Origin: Shewanella baltica
GTDB taxonomy: Bacteria > Pseudomonadota > Gammaproteobacteria > Enterobacterales > Shewanellaceae
Assembly: GCF_900456975.1 (NCBI RefSeq)
Contig: NZ_UGYM01000002.1
Coordinates: forward strand, 186,001 to 250,000
DNA: 64,000 nt
Reading direction: 5' to 3'
In this document: positions 61,345 through 64,000 of the stretch, piece after piece
How positions within the stretch are numbered: the first letter of the stretch is position 1
Layout: every line of letters starts with the position of its first letter
Program-made: the position numbers and the translations under genes
Notes under the pieces: model-generated
What the model was told of the DNA's origin: nothing
The model's database searches: none
The model's input: only the letters and a program-made list of their open reading frames with translations

Positions 61345-64000
61345 CTATACGTGGCTAACGAGCACCATACGGATCGCATCGAGTTGTAACTGGCTGGCAT
61401 CCAGATAAGTGTTTAACTCTTGCATCTGATTGCGCAGGTATTCCAATTCTTCCTCACGGATATTGGGGTTCACCGCCTTGAGTGACTCTAAACGACTTAG
61501 CTCTGCGCTCAGTTGCTGAGTCATTTTCTCTCTGGCTTGGGCGACCATTTCATCCACAACCACTTGAGCATATTCCTCACCCTTAGCAAATAACGGATGC
61601 AGAATTGGCTGAGATGCGGTGACTAACTTGCCGCCAATGTGACGATTCACCGCGCTCAATTGCTTATCGAAACTGGCGTAATCCACTTTAGCCGACAGGT
61701 CGTTACCATTTTTATCCAGCAACACGCGAATGGGTGTCGGTGGTAAATAACGATACAACTGGCTCGACTTAGGTGCAGAAGCATCGGCCATGTAGATGAG
61801 TTCTAAGAATAAGGTACCTGCAGGCAGGGCTTTATTCTTCAGAATCGCGACGCTGGTGGTGCCGGTTTCTGAACCTGTGATCAGATCTAGCCCCGTTTGT
61901 ACCAGTGGGTGCTCTTGGGTGATCAGCGCAATATCATCGCGAGATAACGCTGTGTCACGGTCGAAGGTCACAGTCACGCCATCTTCTGGCAAGCCAGGGT
62001 AGGTTGGGAACATCATGTGTTCGCTTGGACGCAGAATGATCGAGTTTTCACCCTTATCTTCTTGATCGACACCGATAATATCCCACAGACGGATCACTGA
62101 ACCGATCAAATGGGTATCACCATCATTCTGGGCGAGGCGTTGGACGATAGCCATTGCCTTCTCGCCGCCGTGTGAGTTGATTTCCAGCAGTTTGTCGCGG
62201 CCTTGCTCCATGGCGTGCTTGAGTTCTTTATAACGGCTCTGGGTGTGATTGAGCAGGTTTGTCAGCTCGTCGCTGTCATCAACCACAAGCACGTTTAACA
62301 GATCTTCGGCAAATTCACTGTAAAGCACGTGGCCACTCGGACAAGTCAGTTCGAAGGCATTTAGCCCTTGGTGATACCACTGCATCAAACGTTCTTGGGC
62401 GGTGTCTTCAAGGTACGGCAAGTGAATTTGGATATCATTTTTCTGGCCGATACGATCTAAACGACCGATGCGCTGTTCCAATAGATCTGGGTTTAGCGGC
62501 AGATCGAACAGGACTAAGTGACTGGCAAACTGGAAGTTACGGCCTTCAGAACCAATTTCAGAACAGATCAGTGCCTGTGCGCCGCCTTCCTCTTGAGCAA
62601 AGTAAGCGCCGGCTTTATCGCGCTCGATAATCGACATGCCTTCGTGGAATACCGTCGCTTGAATCCCTTCGCGGGTGCGCAGGGCTTCTTCTAAGCTCAG
62701 GGCGGTTTCCGCTTGGCTGGCGATGATCAGCACTTTTTTGCTGCGGTGTGATTTTAAGAACTCAATTAACCAATCCACACGGGGATCAAACTTCCACCAA
62801 CTGGCGCTGTTATCTTCAAATTCTTGATACAGTTTTTCAGGACTCAGGGCTTGCGCCGCTTTCGCCTCTAATGACTTGTGTCCGCCCATCATGCCGCTGA
62901 CGCGTGCGGCAGTTTGATATTGATCTGGCATGGCGTGTGGGTAAGCGTTAAAGAAACGCTTAGGGAAGCCTTTTACCGAGGCACGACTGTTGCGGTACAA
63001 GACGCGGCCAGTACCGTGACGGTCGAGTAATTCTTGCAGTAATTCGCTGCGGGCGGCTTGCTGTACTTCAGCATCAATGCCGTCGGCTTGGATTAAACGA
63101 ATACTTGGGCTGATGTCTTTCTCGCCCAGTAATTCGGTCAAGCTGTTGATGGCGGCGTCGGGTACTTTAGCGTTGCCAGCTAGCGCTTCAGCGGCAATGG
63201 CGACGTCTTTATAGCTGTCTTCTTCGGCTAGGAAGGCATCGTAATCGTAGAAACGATCCGGATCGAGCAGACGCAAACGGGCGAAGTGACTTTCATGGCC
63301 AAGTTGATCCGGCGTTGCGGTTAACAGTAAAACGCCTGGGATCACTTCGCTTAATGCCTCAACCACTTGATAGGCGCGGCTTGGCGCTTCTTCGGTCCAT
63401 TCTAAGTGGTGAGCTTCGTCAACCACTAACAGATCCCAATCGGCATCTAGGGCTTGATCGAGACGTTTTTTCTTACGCAGTAATTCGAGTGAACAAATCA
63501 CTAATTGTTCTGTGTAGAAAGGATTGTCGTGATCGGCATAGGCTTCCACGCAACGATCTTCATCAAATACTGAAAAACGCAGGTTAAAGCGGCGCAGCAT
63601 TTCCACTAACCACTGATGGCGCAGAGTATCGGGCACGATAATCAGGATACGTTCGGCGCGGCCGGTCAGCAGTTGTTGGTGAATAATCAGACCCGCTTCA
63701 ATGGTTTTACCTAAGCCCACTTCGTCGGCCAGCAGTACACGCGGTGCATAGCGACGACCGACTTCATGGGCAATCCACATTTGATGCGGAATAAGTCCAA
63801 CGCGTGGACCTTGCAGACCAAGCAAATCCGATGAGGCCAGTTTGTGGCGCAACATTTGGCACTGATAACGCACACCAAAACGGTCGAGGCGATCGATTTG
63901 GCCGGCGAATAAACGGTCTTGGGGTTTATTGAAACGAATATTGTGGTTCAGCAGGGTTTCACGCAGGGTAACTTGCTCGCCTGTCTCACTGTGAATGCCG
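61345..64000 (-). CDS. rapA: RapA, RNA polymerase-associated SWI2/SNF2 ATPase (5' end outside window)
   Basis: The reading frame runs off the right edge, so about 885 codons of an expected ~968 are here; the ATG near 63873 is internal, since [19 protein letters not shown] precedes it. Motifs are [14 protein letters not shown] (Walker A, near 63690-63750), LLVVDEAHH (DEAH), LLLTATP, and the second helicase half with [17 protein letters not shown] and [10 protein letters not shown]. RapA recycles RNA polymerase after transcription. The Tudor-like N-terminal domains are not in view. Confidence 0.96.
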   Translation of the reverse strand, partial: GIHSETGEQVTLRETLLNHNIRFNKPQDRLFAGQIDRLDRFGVRYQCQMLRHKLASSDLLGLQGPRVGLIPHQMWIAHEVGRRYAPRVLLADEVGLGKTIEAGLIIHQQLLTGRAERILIIVPDTLRHQWLVEMLRRFNLRFSVFDEDRCVEAYADHDNPFYTEQLVICSLELLRKKKRLDQALDADWDLLVVDEAHHLEWTEEAPSRAYQVVEALSEVIPGVLLLTATPDQLGHESHFARLRLLDPDRFYDYDAFLAEEDSYKDVAIAAEALAGNAKVPDAAINSLTELLGEKDISPSIRLIQADGIDAEVQQAARSELLQELLDRHGTGRVLYRNSRASVKGFPKRFFNAYPHAMPDQYQTAARVSGMMGGHKSLEAKAAQALSPEKLYQEFEDNSASWWKFDPRVDWLIEFLKSHRSKKVLIIASQAETALSLEEALRTREGIQATVFHEGMSIIERDKAGAYFAQEEGGAQALICSEIGSEGRNFQFASHLVLFDLPLNPDLLEQRIGRLDRIGQKNDIQIHLPYLEDTAQERLMQWYHQGLNAFELTCPSGHVLYSEFAEDLLNVLVVDDSDELTNLLNHTQSRYKELKHAMEQGRDKLLEINSHGGEKAMAIVQRLAQNDGDTHLIGSVIRLWDIIGVDQEDKGENSIILRPSEHMMFPTYPGLPEDGVTVTFDRDTALSRDDIALITQEHPLVQTGLDLITGSETGTTSVAILKNKALPAGTLFLELIYMADASAPKSSQLYRYLPPTPIRVLLDKNGNDLSAKVDYASFDKQLSAVNRHIGGKLVTASQPILHPLFAKGEEYAQVVVDEMVAQAREKMTQQLSAELSRLESLKAVNPNIREEELEYLRNQMQELNTYLDASQLQLDAIRMVLVSHV

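Noticed and set aside
63871..63873. ATG as the true start of RapA
   Set aside because: Conserved RapA sequence continues in frame to the window edge, so this Met is internal.

Overview
The window looks like chromosomal DNA of a marine or aquatic gammaproteobacterium, most consistent with Shewanella. The basis is gene content (RapA, RraB, CmoM, RimK next to a TorF-type porin, an HU protein, an ars operon with GAPDH and ArsJ, many c-di-GMP proteins) and protein-level resemblance recalled from family knowledge. No database search was run. No rRNA, tRNA, CRISPR array, complete insertion sequence or prophage was seen.

Layout. 0.1-7.1 kb: a heavy-metal efflux operon (a small Cys/His-rich exported protein, a CzcC-like outer-membrane factor, a CzcB-like adaptor and a CzcA/CusA-like RND pump). 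7.2-14 kb: a small monooxygenase-fold protein, MscL, a LysR regulator divergent from an EmrA/EmrB-type drug efflux pair, an ElaA acetyltransferase, a quinol-monooxygenase-like protein and a radical SAM protein. 14.4-18.1 kb: an exported isochorismatase-fold hydrolase followed by a GlxA-type regulator, then an AT-rich LysR/LysE pair that looks acquired. 18.5-23.7 kb: an arsenic operon (ArsR, CSC-motif permease, thiol-redox protein, GAPDH, ArsJ) with a DUF2927 protein attached to its end. 23.8-30 kb: a beta-CASP nuclease, an alanine/glycine:Na+ symporter, a QEGLA-motif metallopeptidase-like protein, an orphan Cache-domain membrane protein and an unlisted 58-aa gene.

30.3-34.7 kb holds a CHASE histidine kinase, a single-domain response regulator and a REC-GGDEF-EAL protein in one tight operon. 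34.8-50.7 kb holds RimK, a TorF porin, HU, a double-receiver protein, several small envelope proteins, an EAL-CBS-GGDEF protein, a TraB/GumN protein, CmoM, a MaoC dehydratase, YdhF, formate-tetrahydrofolate ligase and an MscS channel. 51.4-55.1 kb is a metal-uptake cluster (Cys/His small protein, His-rich outer-membrane barrel, ZnuA-like binding protein, ZnuB-like permease) with no ATPase gene. 55.2-64 kb holds PlsC, a 265-bp palindromic repeat element, RraB, a PAS-GGDEF cyclase with a REC-CheC partner, a crotonase behind a FadR-like operator, a DUF3530 protein and most of RapA, which runs off the window.

Observations most worth a second look: degenerate 15-bp tandem repeats coding for pentapeptides inside three unrelated genes (the czcC-like gene, the czcB-like gene and fhs); paired Cys/His-rich small exported proteins at the head of both a metal-export and a metal-import operon; an import operon without an ATPase whose His-rich segment sits in the outer-membrane protein; a 15-bp perfect hairpin with a UGCG loop abutting the ribosome-binding site of a DUF4240 gene; a FadR-like operator 14 bases before a crotonase; and a Cache sensor protein with no N-terminal membrane segment and no output domain.
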